Below are positions 1-9,618 of a stretch of DNA of 64,000 bases, piece after piece. Origin of the DNA: Paracoccus lutimaris (GTDB taxonomy: Bacteria; Pseudomonadota; Alphaproteobacteria; Rhodobacterales; Rhodobacteraceae); NCBI RefSeq assembly GCF_003337565.1, contig NZ_QPJL01000011.1, positions 62,001-126,000 on the forward strand, written 5' to 3'. How positions within the stretch are numbered: position 1 is the first letter of the stretch; each line of letters begins with the position of its first letter. The position numbers were made by a program, and so were the translations under genes. The notes under the pieces are model-generated. The model was not told the DNA's origin. It searched no databases and saw only the letters and a list, made by a program, of their open reading frames with translations.

Positions 1-354
1 GACGGCCAGATGCAGGTTCGGCTGGCCGGGCATCAGGAACCACAAGCCCCATGCCCCGGCGACGTAAAAGCCGGAGAACAGCCAGATCCAGACCATCCTC
101 CGTCCGCTATTGTCGGCAATCGCGCCCAGGATCGGGGCCAGCACGGCGATGATCGCGCCGCAGATCGCAAGGCCGTAGCCCCACAGCACCTGCGCGCTGG
201 CGCCGGCGGCATCAGAGGTCATGCCCTGCGCCATATAGTGTTCGCGCGCCACCCCGGCGTAATAGACCGGAAAGATGAAGGTCATCAGCAGCGTGGCATA
301 GGGCTGGCTCGCCCAGTCGAAAAACCACCAGCCCCAGATGCGTTTGCGGTTCAT
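1..354 (-). CDS. UMF1-type MFS transporter, N-terminal part (cut by window edge)
   Basis: The reverse strand from 354 encodes at least 118 residues and runs off the left edge with no stop. It opens with WGWWFFDWASQPY, the start typical of the UMF1/Atg22-like branch of the major facilitator superfamily. Hydrophobic segments follow at about residues 20-35, 55-80 and 90-108, with an ADNSGRR loop between TM2 and TM3. It would be an inner-membrane transporter; the substrate cannot be told. The ATG at 354 lies 42 bases past the end of the thioesterase gene on the same strand, so the two may be co-transcribed. Family call from motif memory; moderately sure. Confidence 0.7.
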   Translation of the reverse strand, partial: MNRKRIWGWWFFDWASQPYATLLMTFIFPVYYAGVAREHYMAQGMTSDAAGASAQVLWGYGLAICGAIIAVLAPILGAIADNSGRRMVWIWLFSGFYVAGAWGLWFLMPGQPNLHLAV

Positions 355-396
355 GGCGGCCCCGTTGCTACTTGCGCGCATATGGTCAGATGCGCC

Positions 397-969
397 TCAG
401 GCTGGCAAGTCGTCTGTCCGGTCGGTGGCGGCGATGGGCGGCAGCGCGGGCGGCCATGGCCGCATCGCATCCGCCGCGATCCAGGCCTGGACCCATTCGG
501 GCAGGGCCGGGCTTTCCGGGTCGCGCCCGGCAGCCAGCAACGCCCGCGCCGGCGGTACGATGCCTTGGGTCGAGGTGATCGCCACGCGCAGCAGCATGTG
601 GTTGCAGCACTCGCCGCCGCGCCACATGCTTTGCTCCATGTAAAGAAAGCGGTCGTCCCAGCCGATGCTGCGCGACACCATGGTAAAGCGCTGGAAGGCC
701 TTGATCCGCCGCCGATACCGGACCGAGTTCCCGGCCACGGTGAACCCCCACTGGTTCTGGCGCAGGATCTCGACGATGCCGGTGCGCACCGCCATCGGGA
801 TGCGGCCCAGATCGTAAAGCGTCAGGGTGCGGCCGTTGTTCAGCTCGATCCACGGGTCCAGATCCCAAGGCCAGCAGCGATGGGTCGAGACATGCGCCTC
901 CAGAAGGCCGATGCGCGGCGCGCGGCGGTATTTCAGCATTTCCTTGGCGAAACGCAGAAACGGATACAT
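397..969 (-). CDS. acyl-CoA thioesterase-like hotdog protein
   Basis: A 190-residue protein beginning MYPFLRFAKEM. It resembles the 4HBT/hotdog thioesterase-like family (THEM6-like) common in Rhodobacterales. Recognisable stretches are DLDPWIELNNGRTLTLYDLG, where the hotdog active-site Asn/Asp region lies, and FLYMEQSMWRGGE on a central strand. It probably hydrolyses an acyl thioester in the cytoplasm, but the substrate is unknown. A longer in-frame upstream start is possible, but the ATG at 969 sits behind a purine-rich GGAGAGAG-type site (reverse strand), which fits. It lies upstream of the truncated MFS gene on the same strand. Confidence 0.6.
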   Translation of the reverse strand: MYPFLRFAKEMLKYRRAPRIGLLEAHVSTHRCWPWDLDPWIELNNGRTLTLYDLGRIPMAVRTGIVEILRQNQWGFTVAGNSVRYRRRIKAFQRFTMVSRSIGWDDRFLYMEQSMWRGGECCNHMLLRVAITSTQGIVPPARALLAAGRDPESPALPEWVQAWIAADAMRPWPPALPPIAATDRTDDLPA

Positions 970-1129
970 GGCGCTCTCTCTCCTGCCTTGGGCACGTCTT
1001 TGGGCTAACCAGCGCGCAAGGGGGCGTCAATCGGGGACGCTACGCCAAGCCGGGGTCAAGCTGGGTCCAGTGGCTTGCGAAACGCTTGCCGCTGGCTTAC
1101 CTGTCGCATGACAGCCGGAAGGGGACCGA

Positions 1130-1423
1130 ATGGGCACGATCTACGAAGCTTTGATGCTGATACTCGACGTCGTCTGGTTCGTGATGATCGCCCATATCAT
1201 CATGTCCTGGCTGATCAACTTTCAGGTGCTGAACCTGCGCCAGCCGCTGGTCTGGCAGATCTGGAACGGGCTGAACCGCCTGCTTGAGCCGCTTTATACG
1301 CCGATCCGCAGGATCCTGCCCAATACCGGCGGGCTGGATCTGGCGCCCCTGGTGGTCTTTATCGGCGTCATCATCCTGCAACGCGGGCTGATCAACAACC
1401 GCGACTGGTTCTACGGGGTCTGA
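1130..1423 (+). CDS. YggT family membrane protein
   Basis: A 97-residue integral membrane protein with two hydrophobic segments (about residues 4-26 and 65-90) joined by a loop containing LNRLLEPLYTPIRRILP, the hallmark of the YggT family. In other bacteria these proteins are linked to osmotic tolerance or cell-division and cell-shape functions; the molecular role is unclear. The stop is followed after one base by the recQ start, so the two genes are probably co-transcribed. The start is supported by AAGGGG a few bases upstream. Confidence 0.85.
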   Translation: MGTIYEALMLILDVVWFVMIAHIIMSWLINFQVLNLRQPLVWQIWNGLNRLLEPLYTPIRRILPNTGGLDLAPLVVFIGVIILQRGLINNRDWFYGV

Positions 1424-1424
1424 C

Positions 1425-3449
1425 ATGTCCGCCGCGCCCCTGTTGCGGCAGGTCTTCGGCTTTGACGCCTTTCGCCCCGGGCAAGAGGAAATCGTCGATG
1501 CTGTGGCCATGGGCCGCGACGTGCTGGCGATCATGCCGACCGGCGGGGGCAAGTCGCTGTGCTATCAGCTGCCCGCCTTGATGCGCGACGGGCTGACGGT
1601 GGTGATCTCGCCCCTGATCGCCCTGATGCGCGATCAAGTGCGCGCCCTGACCGAGGCGGGCGTCGCCGCCGCCGCCCTGACCAGCGGCAATTCCGAGGAC
1701 GAGAATTCCGAGGTGATCCGCGCCCTGAACGCGCGTGAGCTGCGGCTTTTGTACATGGCGCCGGAGCGGCTGGCCTCGGGTGCGGCAATCCCGATGCTGC
1801 GCCGCGCCGGCGTGCAGGCCATCGCCGTAGATGAGGCGCATTGCGTCAGCCAATGGGGCCATGATTTCCGCCCCGATTATCTGCGCGTGGGCGAATTGCG
1901 CCGGGCGCTGGCTGTGCCGCTGGCGGCTTTCACTGCCACCGCCGATGCCGAGACCCGTGACGAGATCGTCGCCCGGCTGTTTGACGGTGACGCGCCGCAG
2001 ATCTTTCTGCGCGGGTTCGACCGGCCGAACATCCATCTGGCCTTTCAGGCCAAGGACGGACCGCGCCGGCAGATCCTTGATTTCGCCGCCGCCCGCCGGG
2101 GCCAGTCGGGCATCGTCTATTGCGGCACCCGTGCCAAGACGGAAACGCTGGCGCAGGCCCTGAACGAATCCCGTCTGGCCGCCGTCGCCTATCACGGCGG
2201 CATGGAGGCCGAGGCCCGCCGCGAGGTCGAGACCCGCTTTCAACGCGAGGACGGGCTGATCGTCGTGGCGACGGTGGCCTTTGGCATGGGCATCGACAAG
2301 CCCGATATCCGCTGGGTCGCCCATGCCGACCTGCCGAAATCCATCGAGTCCTATTATCAGGAAATCGGTCGCGGTGGCCGTGACGGCGCCCCGGCCGAGA
2401 CGCTGACGCTTTACGGCCCCGACGATATCCGCCTGCGCCGCAGCCAGATCGACGAGGGGCTGGCGCCACCCGACCGCAAATCCGCCGACCATGCCCGGCT
2501 GAATGCGCTGCTGGGCCTGGCCGAGGCGACCGGCTGCCGCCGCGTGGCCCTTTTGCGCTATTTCGGCGAAACGCCCGCGCCTTGCGGCAATTGCGATATC
2601 TGCGACAACCCGCCCGACACATTCGACGGCACCGAGGCCGTGCAAAAAGCGCTGTCGGCCATTCTGCGCACCGGCCAGACCTTTGGCGCGGGCCATGTCA
2701 TCGACGTGCTGACCGGCACCATGACCGACCGTATCCGCCAGCGCGGCCATGACCGGCTGCCGACATTCGGCGTCGGCCGCGACCTGTCGAAACCGCAATG
2801 GCAGGTGGTGATCCGGCAGATGCTGGGCCTTGACCTGATCCGCCCCGACCCGGAACGCCATGGCGGGCTGGCAATCACGCTGGCCGCCCATCCGGTCCTG
2901 CGTGGCGAGGAACGCATCACCCTGCGCCACGACCCCGCCGCCCGGACACGCAGCAGCACGGTCATCCGCACTCAGGTCGATGACGAGGATGCGCCGCTGC
3001 TCTCAGCGCTCAAGGCCAAGCGCCGCGCGCTGGCCGAGGCCGCCCGCGTGCCCGCCTATGTCATCTTCCCCGACCGCACCCTGATCGAGATGGCGCAGTC
3101 GCGCCCGCAGACGCTGGACGACATGGCCCGCGTGAATGGCGTCGGCGCGAAAAAGCTGGAAAGCTATGGCGAGGCGTTTCTGGCCGTCATCGCCGGTGAG
3201 GTCGCGCCCATGCATCCGGCGCGCAAGGCATTGGCCGGGCGTGCCTCGGGCGATCTCTACGATCGCCTGTCCGAGGCGCAAAACCGCCTCAATCGCGGTG
3301 AGGACGGCACCGGCAAGCCGCTTTCGGTCAGCACTTCGCTGTTGCGCCGCATTGCCGAGGATCGGCCGCGCGATCTGTCGCGCTATCTGGACGGGCCGCG
3401 CCTGGACCGTTTCGGTGCGGCCTTCGACGCCGAAATCGCCGCCGGCTGA
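1425..3449 (+). CDS. recQ: ATP-dependent DNA helicase RecQ
   Basis: A 674-residue superfamily 2 helicase. Walker A is TGGGKS at residues 39-44 and the Walker B DEAH box is at 136-139, followed by the RecQ-specific CVSQWGHDFRPDY loop. The second RecA-like domain carries the VAFGMGIDKPDIR and QEIGRGGRDG motifs. The zinc-binding domain shows CGNCDICDNP, followed by winged-helix and C-terminal HRDC regions (about 530-600). It unwinds forked and recombination DNA with 3'-5' polarity in genome maintenance. Length is normal for the full RecQ architecture. It starts directly behind yggT and converges on the RND permease gene; a small GC-rich inverted repeat (3454-3470) lies in the 20-base gap. Confidence 0.95.
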   Translation: MSAAPLLRQVFGFDAFRPGQEEIVDAVAMGRDVLAIMPTGGGKSLCYQLPALMRDGLTVVISPLIALMRDQVRALTEAGVAAAALTSGNSEDENSEVIRALNARELRLLYMAPERLASGAAIPMLRRAGVQAIAVDEAHCVSQWGHDFRPDYLRVGELRRALAVPLAAFTATADAETRDEIVARLFDGDAPQIFLRGFDRPNIHLAFQAKDGPRRQILDFAAARRGQSGIVYCGTRAKTETLAQALNESRLAAVAYHGGMEAEARREVETRFQREDGLIVVATVAFGMGIDKPDIRWVAHADLPKSIESYYQEIGRGGRDGAPAETLTLYGPDDIRLRRSQIDEGLAPPDRKSADHARLNALLGLAEATGCRRVALLRYFGETPAPCGNCDICDNPPDTFDGTEAVQKALSAILRTGQTFGAGHVIDVLTGTMTDRIRQRGHDRLPTFGVGRDLSKPQWQVVIRQMLGLDLIRPDPERHGGLAITLAAHPVLRGEERITLRHDPAARTRSSTVIRTQVDDEDAPLLSALKAKRRALAEAARVPAYVIFPDRTLIEMAQSRPQTLDDMARVNGVGAKKLESYGEAFLAVIAGEVAPMHPARKALAGRASGDLYDRLSEAQNRLNRGEDGTGKPLSVSTSLLRRIAEDRPRDLSRYLDGPRLDRFGAAFDAEIAAG

Positions 3450-3469
3450 TCGCGGCGGCCTGCTGCCGC

Positions 3470-6400
3470 CTATTCATGGGCGGCGGCGCGGCGCATGTCC
3501 TCGGGGTCGGGCATGCCGTCTCCGGCAGGCGCCCTGACCCCGAACACGGCGCAGTAAAGCGCTGGCACGAACAGCAGGGTGATCAGCGTGCCGGCGATGA
3601 TGCCGCCCATCATCGCATAGGCCATCGGCCCCCAGAACACCTGCCGGGCAATCGGGATCAGCGCCAGGCTGGCGGCGGCGGCGGTCAGCAGGATCGGCCG
3701 GGCGCGGCTGTCCGAGGCCTCGAAGACCGCGTCCCAGGGGGCATGGCCCTTGGCGATCAGGACCTGGATCTCATGCACCAGAATGATCGAGTTGCGGATC
3801 AGGATGCCCCCCAGCGCCAGCACGCCCAGAATGGCCACGAAGCCCATCGGTACACCAAAGGGCAACAGCGCCGCGACCACCCCGATCAGGCCCAGCGGCG
3901 CCGCGGCAAAGACGATCAGCGACAGCCGGAAGCTTTGCATCTGCACCATGACCAGAACCGCGATGATCAGCAGCATGACCGGCACCACCGCGGCAATCGG
4001 CTGCTGGCTTTCGGCCGAATTCTCGACCGTGCCGCCTACGGTGATACGGACCTGCGCGGGCAGCCCGGCCTGAAACTGGGCCACGCGTTCGGCCATGGCA
4101 TTGACCAGCGTCGCGGGCTGATCCTTGCTGGCGATATCGGCCTTTACCGTCACGGTCGGAATGCCGTCGCGCTGCATGATCAGCGACCACTCGGTCGCAA
4201 ATTCCAGCGTCGCTAGCGCGGTCAAGGGGATCGGCGTGCCGCTGGCGGTCGCAAGCTGCAGGTTCTGGATCGAATCGACCGAACTGCGATCGGCCTCGGT
4301 GCCGCGGGCGACGACATTGATCAGGAAGATCCCGTCGCGGATCTGGGTGATCGTGCGGCCTGTAAAGGTGGCGGCCAGCGAGGCCGAAATATCCTCGCTT
4401 GTGATGCCCAGCTGCCGCGCCTGATCCTGATTGACCTGCAGGCGGACGACGCGCGCCGGCTCGTTCCAGTCCAGAGTGATGTCGCGCAGACGCGGCTCGG
4501 TCGCCAGCAGCGCCGCCAGATCGCGGGCGGTATCGCGCGCCTCGTCCAGATCGGGGGACGAGACCCGGTATTGCACCGGCTTGCCGACCGGCGGCCCGAT
4601 TTCCAGATTCTTGACATACAGGTCGGTCCCGACCAGCGCGTGCTGGCCGAATGCGACGATCCGCGCCTTGAGCCGGTCGCGGGTCGCAAGGTCACGGGTC
4701 TGGATGACGATCTGGCCCATATAGGGGCCGGGCGTCAGCACATCCATCGACAGCACGAAACGCGGTGCGCCGCGCCCGACATATGAGGTCCAGAACAGCG
4801 CGTCCTCTTCCTCGGCCAGCATGCGCTCGATCGCGGCGATATCGGCGCTGGTCTTGGCGATCGAGGCATTCGCGCGCTCGGTCACGTCGACGATGATCTC
4901 GGTCCGGTCCGAGGTCGGGAAGAACTGCTGCTCGACCAGGCGCATGCCATAGACCGAAGCGGCAAACAGCGCGGCGGTAATGGCGATGGTCAGCCATTTG
5001 GCGCGCATGGCCCGCAGCAGCAGCCGGTGAAAGACGCGCCGCAGCCTGCCGGGATTGCTGTCGTGACGGGGCATCCGCGCTGGCAGCATGGTGACACCCA
5101 GAAGCGGCGCGAACAGGACCGCGACGATCCAGCTGACGATCAGCGAGACGGCGATCACCACGAAGAGCGAGAAGGTGAATTCGCCCGCAGCCGAGCTGTT
5201 CAGGCCAATGGGAATGAAGCCTGCGACCGTGACCAGCGTTCCGGTCAGCATCGGGAATGCGATCGAGCTCCAGGCATAGCTTGCGGCGCTTTCCAGATTT
5301 TCGCCGATCTCAAGCCGCGAGATCATGGTCTCTATGGCGATCATCGCGTCATCGACCAGAAGCCCCAGCGAGATGATCAGCGCCCCCAGCGAGATCCGCT
5401 GCAGCGTGATCTGGTATGTGTCAAGCACCACGAAGGTGACGGCCAGCACCAGCGGGATGGTCATCGTCACCACCAGCCCGGCGCGCAGCCCCAGGCTGAT
5501 GAAGCTGACCAGCAGAACGATGACCACCGCCTCGACCAGAGCCCGGACGAAATGGCCGACCGCATCGTCCACGACATGCGGCTGGTCGGCGATTTTCGTC
5601 ATCTCGATCCCGATCGGCAGGTCTTGCCCGACCCGTGCCATCAGCGCATCGACCTGCTTGCCGAATTCCAGGATATTGCCGCCATCGCGCATGCCAATCT
5701 GCAACCCGACCGCATCCTTGCCATCAAAGCGGAACAACGCGCTGGGCGGGTCCTCGTAGCTGCGCCGCACCGTCGCGACATCGCCGATATTGAAGAAGCG
5801 GTCGCCGACCCGCAGGTTGACGGCGGCAATCGCGGCGGCATCGAGGAACTGGCCGCCGACGCGGACCAGCACCTGCTCGGACCCGGCCTGCACGACGCCC
5901 GAGGGCGCGATGGCATTCTGGACCGCCAGTGTCTGCAGGACCTGGTTCTGGTTGACCCCCAGGGCCGCCAGCCGCGCCGACGAGAATTCCAGATGGATTT
6001 CCTCTTTCTGTACGCCCAGGAGCGCGGTTTTTCCGGCCATGGGCAGGGTCTGGACCTGTTTGCGGATATCCTCGACCCGGTCGCGCAATTCGCGCCGGGT
6101 AAATCCGTCGGCAGTGAAGGCATAGATATTGCCGAACACGTCCCCAAAATCGTCATTGAAGCGGAAGCCTTGGAATTCTTGTGGAAATTCCGGCCGGATA
6201 TCCGCCATCATGTTGCGCACGCGGCTCCATATCTCGGGGACGTTGCGCGCGGGTGTGGTCGGGTCAAGCTCAAGATAGACGATCGACCGGCCCGGCGTGG
6301 TGACTGAACGGGTATTGTCCAACTCGTCCAGTTCTTCGAGCTTGGTCTCGATCCGGGTGGTGACCTGGTCCAGCGTGTCCTTGGTCGTGGCGCCGGGCAG

Positions 6401-6565
6401 CGAGGCACTGATCACCATGATCTTGAGGGTGAAGTTCGGGTCCTCCTCGCGGCCCAGCCGTGCGTAGCTGATGGCGCCCGCGATCATCGAGACGATCAGC
6501 AAGAACCAGACCAGCGAACGGTGACGCAATGCCCAGTCGGAGAGGTTGAAATGTTGCACATTCAT
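3470..6565 (-). CDS. RND efflux transporter permease (AcrB/HAE-1-like)
   Basis: A 1031-residue inner-membrane RND pump of normal length. The first TM segment (about 15-33) is followed by GREEDPNFT, typical of AcrB-like proteins. There are two large periplasmic loops and two six-helix repeats. The TM4 proton-relay motif GLLVDDAMIAIE is visible, as is RNSIILVHEI in the second repeat. It would use the proton gradient to export drugs, dyes or toxic metabolites through a tripartite channel. Its start overlaps the stop of the adaptor gene by four bases (ATGA), so it is translationally coupled. No outer-membrane factor gene is present here. Substrate not inferable. Confidence 0.92.
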   Translation of the reverse strand: MNVQHFNLSDWALRHRSLVWFLLIVSMIAGAISYARLGREEDPNFTLKIMVISASLPGATTKDTLDQVTTRIETKLEELDELDNTRSVTTPGRSIVYLELDPTTPARNVPEIWSRVRNMMADIRPEFPQEFQGFRFNDDFGDVFGNIYAFTADGFTRRELRDRVEDIRKQVQTLPMAGKTALLGVQKEEIHLEFSSARLAALGVNQNQVLQTLAVQNAIAPSGVVQAGSEQVLVRVGGQFLDAAAIAAVNLRVGDRFFNIGDVATVRRSYEDPPSALFRFDGKDAVGLQIGMRDGGNILEFGKQVDALMARVGQDLPIGIEMTKIADQPHVVDDAVGHFVRALVEAVVIVLLVSFISLGLRAGLVVTMTIPLVLAVTFVVLDTYQITLQRISLGALIISLGLLVDDAMIAIETMISRLEIGENLESAASYAWSSIAFPMLTGTLVTVAGFIPIGLNSSAAGEFTFSLFVVIAVSLIVSWIVAVLFAPLLGVTMLPARMPRHDSNPGRLRRVFHRLLLRAMRAKWLTIAITAALFAASVYGMRLVEQQFFPTSDRTEIIVDVTERANASIAKTSADIAAIERMLAEEEDALFWTSYVGRGAPRFVLSMDVLTPGPYMGQIVIQTRDLATRDRLKARIVAFGQHALVGTDLYVKNLEIGPPVGKPVQYRVSSPDLDEARDTARDLAALLATEPRLRDITLDWNEPARVVRLQVNQDQARQLGITSEDISASLAATFTGRTITQIRDGIFLINVVARGTEADRSSVDSIQNLQLATASGTPIPLTALATLEFATEWSLIMQRDGIPTVTVKADIASKDQPATLVNAMAERVAQFQAGLPAQVRITVGGTVENSAESQQPIAAVVPVMLLIIAVLVMVQMQSFRLSLIVFAAAPLGLIGVVAALLPFGVPMGFVAILGVLALGGILIRNSIILVHEIQVLIAKGHAPWDAVFEASDSRARPILLTAAAASLALIPIARQVFWGPMAYAMMGGIIAGTLITLLFVPALYCAVFGVRAPAGDGMPDPEDMRRAAAHE

Positions 6566-7668
6566 GGAAGCACGCTCCGGCCGACCGGCTGGCCGGGGGT
6601 CAGCGAATGGATGCCGCGGATCACCACCTCATCCCCCGGGGACAGACCCGCGGCGATGTCGATATGGCCATCGTGTGCCAGGCCGGAGGTTTCGACGTTG
6701 CGGATATCGACGGTGGCGCGGGCTCCGTCGCGGTGGACGATCCAGACCTGTTCCTGGCCGTCCTGGTTCAGGATGGCCAAGCGCGGCAAGCTCAGCAGCG
6801 GCGCGCCGGTGCTGACAGGCCGCGCCCGGATCAGCGCGCCAAGCCGAAAGCTGGCATCGTCGTCCAGCGCCAGATGGATGCGGCGGGTGCGTGTCACCGG
6901 ATCGGCCACGGGTTCGATCTGCGTGATCCGGGCTGGCTCGCGGGTATTGGGCTCGAACCCTGCCCAGACTTCGTAGGGATCGCCAATCTTCACCCGTGAC
7001 AAGGCGGCCTCGGGCAGGTCGATCACCGCCTCAAGCCCCTCTTGCGCGGAAAGCTGGATCACCGGCTCGCCCGCGCTGACCACGGCGCCTGCATTGACAT
7101 GAACGGCGCTGATGACGCCATCGAACGGAGCCTTGATTTCGGCGAAACCCGCCGCATCAAGGGCGCGGATCAGTTCCGATCGCGCCTGCTGGTCGGCAGC
7201 CATTGCCGCTGCAAGCGCCCGTTCCGCCTGTTCAAGCTGCGCCGTCGAGGCAACTTCGCGTTTGACCAGGGCCCGCGTCCGCTCGGCCGTGGCCCGCGCG
7301 GTAACCATCTCGACGGCAGCGGCCTCGACTTCGGCCTGGGCGGCCCGAACGTCGCCCTGCAGATCGTCGGGGTTCAGAGTGGCCAGGACATCGCCCTGAC
7401 GCACTAGAGATCCGACATCGACATTCCGCGCGGTGACCCGGCCCAGCGTCTGAAACCCCAATGCGACATCGATCTTGGCCGAGATCGTGCCGGGAACCGA
7501 ATGTTCCGGCAGCGCGGCATCATCGACGATTATGCTGGCCACGGGGCGAGGCATCGACCCGGTGTCGCGATCGGCGCTTTTCCGGTGCAGGGCGAGAGCC
7601 GCGACCACCGCGACCGTCGCTGCCATCAGCGCGGCCAATGCGGCGACCAATACGGTCTTGCGCCTCAT
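6562..7668 (-). CDS. RND efflux periplasmic adaptor subunit (second in operon)
   Basis: A 368-residue membrane fusion protein. An N-terminal hydrophobic anchor or signal (residues 6-28) precedes VPGTISAKIDVALGFQTLGR, the first half of the lipoyl/barrel-sandwich domain. An alpha-helical hairpin rich in Ala, Glu and Arg follows (about 105-165). The second lipoyl half has APFDGVISAVHVNAGAVV, and a beta-barrel and C-terminal GLSPGDEVVIRGIHSLTPGQ region complete it. It would link the permease to an outer-membrane channel. It overlaps the genes on both sides by four bases. It is not a duplicate copy of the upstream adaptor: their sequences differ clearly. Confidence 0.9.
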   Translation of the reverse strand: MRRKTVLVAALAALMAATVAVVAALALHRKSADRDTGSMPRPVASIIVDDAALPEHSVPGTISAKIDVALGFQTLGRVTARNVDVGSLVRQGDVLATLNPDDLQGDVRAAQAEVEAAAVEMVTARATAERTRALVKREVASTAQLEQAERALAAAMAADQQARSELIRALDAAGFAEIKAPFDGVISAVHVNAGAVVSAGEPVIQLSAQEGLEAVIDLPEAALSRVKIGDPYEVWAGFEPNTREPARITQIEPVADPVTRTRRIHLALDDDASFRLGALIRARPVSTGAPLLSLPRLAILNQDGQEQVWIVHRDGARATVDIRNVETSGLAHDGHIDIAAGLSPGDEVVIRGIHSLTPGQPVGRSVLP

Positions 7669-8726
7669 TCGTCGCCCCCGGCGCCGGCATCCCTGACCTT
7701 GCGGCCCGGATAAAGCAGCTGTGAGCCCGCCCCGACCACGGTCTGCCCGGGAGTGACGCCAGTATTCAGGATGACGGTGCCGTTGTTGAACCGCTCGATC
7801 TTCACCTCGGCCAGGATGACGCGGTCATCCCGACCGACCATCCAGACTGCGGCACTCCCGTTGGCCGAGGTCAGCGCGGTCCACGGCACGGCGATGCCGG
7901 TGCCCGCGGGGTAATGAATCGCTCCGCGCACCGCGGCGCCGAGCAGGCTGGTATTCGCGGGGGCATCGTCGATCGTTGCCCTGATCGTGACCGAGCCCGT
8001 ACCGGGGTCTACGATCGGCGCGATTTCGCTGACATGGGCCGTCATGTGCAGGTCCGGAAAGTCGATGCCTGACAAGGTCACCGGCGCACCGATTGCATTC
8101 CGCAGCAGGGCCGAGTCGGGCGTCCGGAACACGGCTTCACGCCCAGTCGCCGAAGCCAGCGACACGACCGCCTGCGCGGCTCCGACGATCTGGCCCGGCT
8201 CGGCCATGCGCGACGTTACGATCGCGTCCGTCGGAGCATAGATCACGGTATCGGCCAGCGCACGCTCGGCCTGGCCAAGCGACGCTTTCGCTTGGGTCAG
8301 CGCGCCAACCGCAACCGAAAGCCTAAGGTTTTCCGAATCCAGTGCGGCGCGCGTGCCGACGCCGCGCTCAAGCATTGCCGCTGCGCGGACCTGCGCCTGA
8401 CGGGCCTGCGCCTCTGCGGCAGAGGCGGACTCGACTGCGGCCTGGGCGACGCGCAACCGCTGTTCCTGCTGCAGCGGGTCGGTTCTGGCCAGCGCTTGAC
8501 CCGTGCTGACCAGATCGCCCTCTTGGACCATCACCTCAAGGACCCGACCGCCAAGACGGAAGCCGACCTCGACAATGTCCTGGGCATTGATCGTCCCGGT
8601 CAGTGCCGCGTCAAAGGTCAATGGCGCGCTTTCGACCTTCACAAACTCGACAGGCAGAACAGTCTCTGCGATGGCGGGGCATGCCTGCAGAAACAAGATC
8701 GAAGCTGTCGCAGTCAGGCGTCGCAC
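7665..8726 (-). CDS. RND efflux periplasmic adaptor subunit (first in operon)
   Basis: A 353-residue HlyD/AcrA-type adaptor starting with GTG at 8726. The N-terminus MRRLTATASILFLQACPAIA is a signal peptide. LQAC could be a degenerate lipobox, although cleavage after AIA is equally possible. The lipoyl half-motif GFRLGGRVLEVMVQEGDLV, a helical hairpin (about 90-150), YAPTDAIVTSRMAEPGQIV and a C-terminal GVTPGQTVVGAGSQLLYPGR give the full adaptor order. It is the first gene of a three-gene operon (adaptor, adaptor, permease). Two adaptors with one permease is a recurring RND layout, in which the adaptors may form a mixed hexamer. Confidence 0.88.
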   Translation of the reverse strand: MRRLTATASILFLQACPAIAETVLPVEFVKVESAPLTFDAALTGTINAQDIVEVGFRLGGRVLEVMVQEGDLVSTGQALARTDPLQQEQRLRVAQAAVESASAAEAQARQAQVRAAAMLERGVGTRAALDSENLRLSVAVGALTQAKASLGQAERALADTVIYAPTDAIVTSRMAEPGQIVGAAQAVVSLASATGREAVFRTPDSALLRNAIGAPVTLSGIDFPDLHMTAHVSEIAPIVDPGTGSVTIRATIDDAPANTSLLGAAVRGAIHYPAGTGIAVPWTALTSANGSAAVWMVGRDDRVILAEVKIERFNNGTVILNTGVTPGQTVVGAGSQLLYPGRKVRDAGAGGDE

Positions 8727-8889
8727 GGCTACCCTATCAGAGGTCTATCGATGTGATGCCCAATTTCAGGCATCCTGTGAAGAGGCCTGAGCGTTGACGT
8801 TACGGACCTCATCCCATGCGGGTGTCCATGTATGGCTTTGCCCCTGGATCATTGCGGATCCGCAAAGGCTGCGGCCGGCAGGGCCCTGA

Positions 8890-9618
8890 CTATTGATAAC
8901 TTCGGACCAAGGCAGCAGCCACCATGCCCCAGCCATCCACGACCAGAAAGAATGCCAGCTTGAAGGGCAGCGCCACGACTGTCGGCGGGACCATCATCAT
9001 CCCCATCGACATCAGCACGGCCGAGACAACAAGGTCGATGATGAGAAACGGCAAGGCCACCAGGAACCCGATCTCGAACGCACGCTGAATTTCGCTGAGC
9101 ATGAAGGCTGGAACCAGAACCGACAGGCGCTCCGGCGGGGCATCCGGCTCGGGGGAGACCTCGGCCAGCGAAGCCAGCATCTCGGGATCGGTACGGGCCT
9201 CCATGAAGCCGCGAAAGGGTACGATTGCACGCTCGAAAGCCTGCTCGATCGTGATCGTTCCGTCGCGCAGCGGTGCACCCGCCGTGTTCCATGCCTCCGT
9301 CAGGACGGGACTCATCACGAACCAGGTCAAGAACATGGCAAGGCTGACGATCAGCATGTTGGGCGGTGATTGCTGCAGGCCGATCGATTGCCGCAAGATC
9401 GACAGCACAGTGACAATGAAGGGAAAGCAAGTCACCATGATGGCGATACCCGGCGCAAGCGACAGCGCCGTGATCGCCGCCAGCAAGGTGATCGCATTCC
9501 GCCCGATGCCATCCTGCACCGCGTCCAGACCAGACGTCGCAAGACCGCCCGAGATTTCCTGCGCATATGCGATCCCGGGCAGCAGCAGGATTGTCAGGAT
9601 CAGGATGGCGTGTTTCAC
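8890..9618 (-). CDS. fliP: flagellar export gate protein FliP
   Basis: A 242-residue protein with a cleavable signal peptide (residues 1-19, AYA|QE), as is usual for FliP. The body carries FIVTVLSILRQSIGLQQSPP and MFLTWFVMSPV, and the C-terminal part has FMLSEIQRAFEIGFLVALPF and MGMMMVPP, all FliP signatures. FliP forms the core of the flagellar type III export gate together with FliQ and FliR. It overlaps fliN by four bases and is the last gene of the leftward fliF-fliH-fliN-fliP operon. No fliQ gene follows, which is unusual since fliP and fliQ are often adjacent. Confidence 0.96.
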   Translation of the reverse strand: MKHAILILTILLLPGIAYAQEISGGLATSGLDAVQDGIGRNAITLLAAITALSLAPGIAIMVTCFPFIVTVLSILRQSIGLQQSPPNMLIVSLAMFLTWFVMSPVLTEAWNTAGAPLRDGTITIEQAFERAIVPFRGFMEARTDPEMLASLAEVSPEPDAPPERLSVLVPAFMLSEIQRAFEIGFLVALPFLIIDLVVSAVLMSMGMMMVPPTVVALPFKLAFFLVVDGWGMVAAALVRSYQ

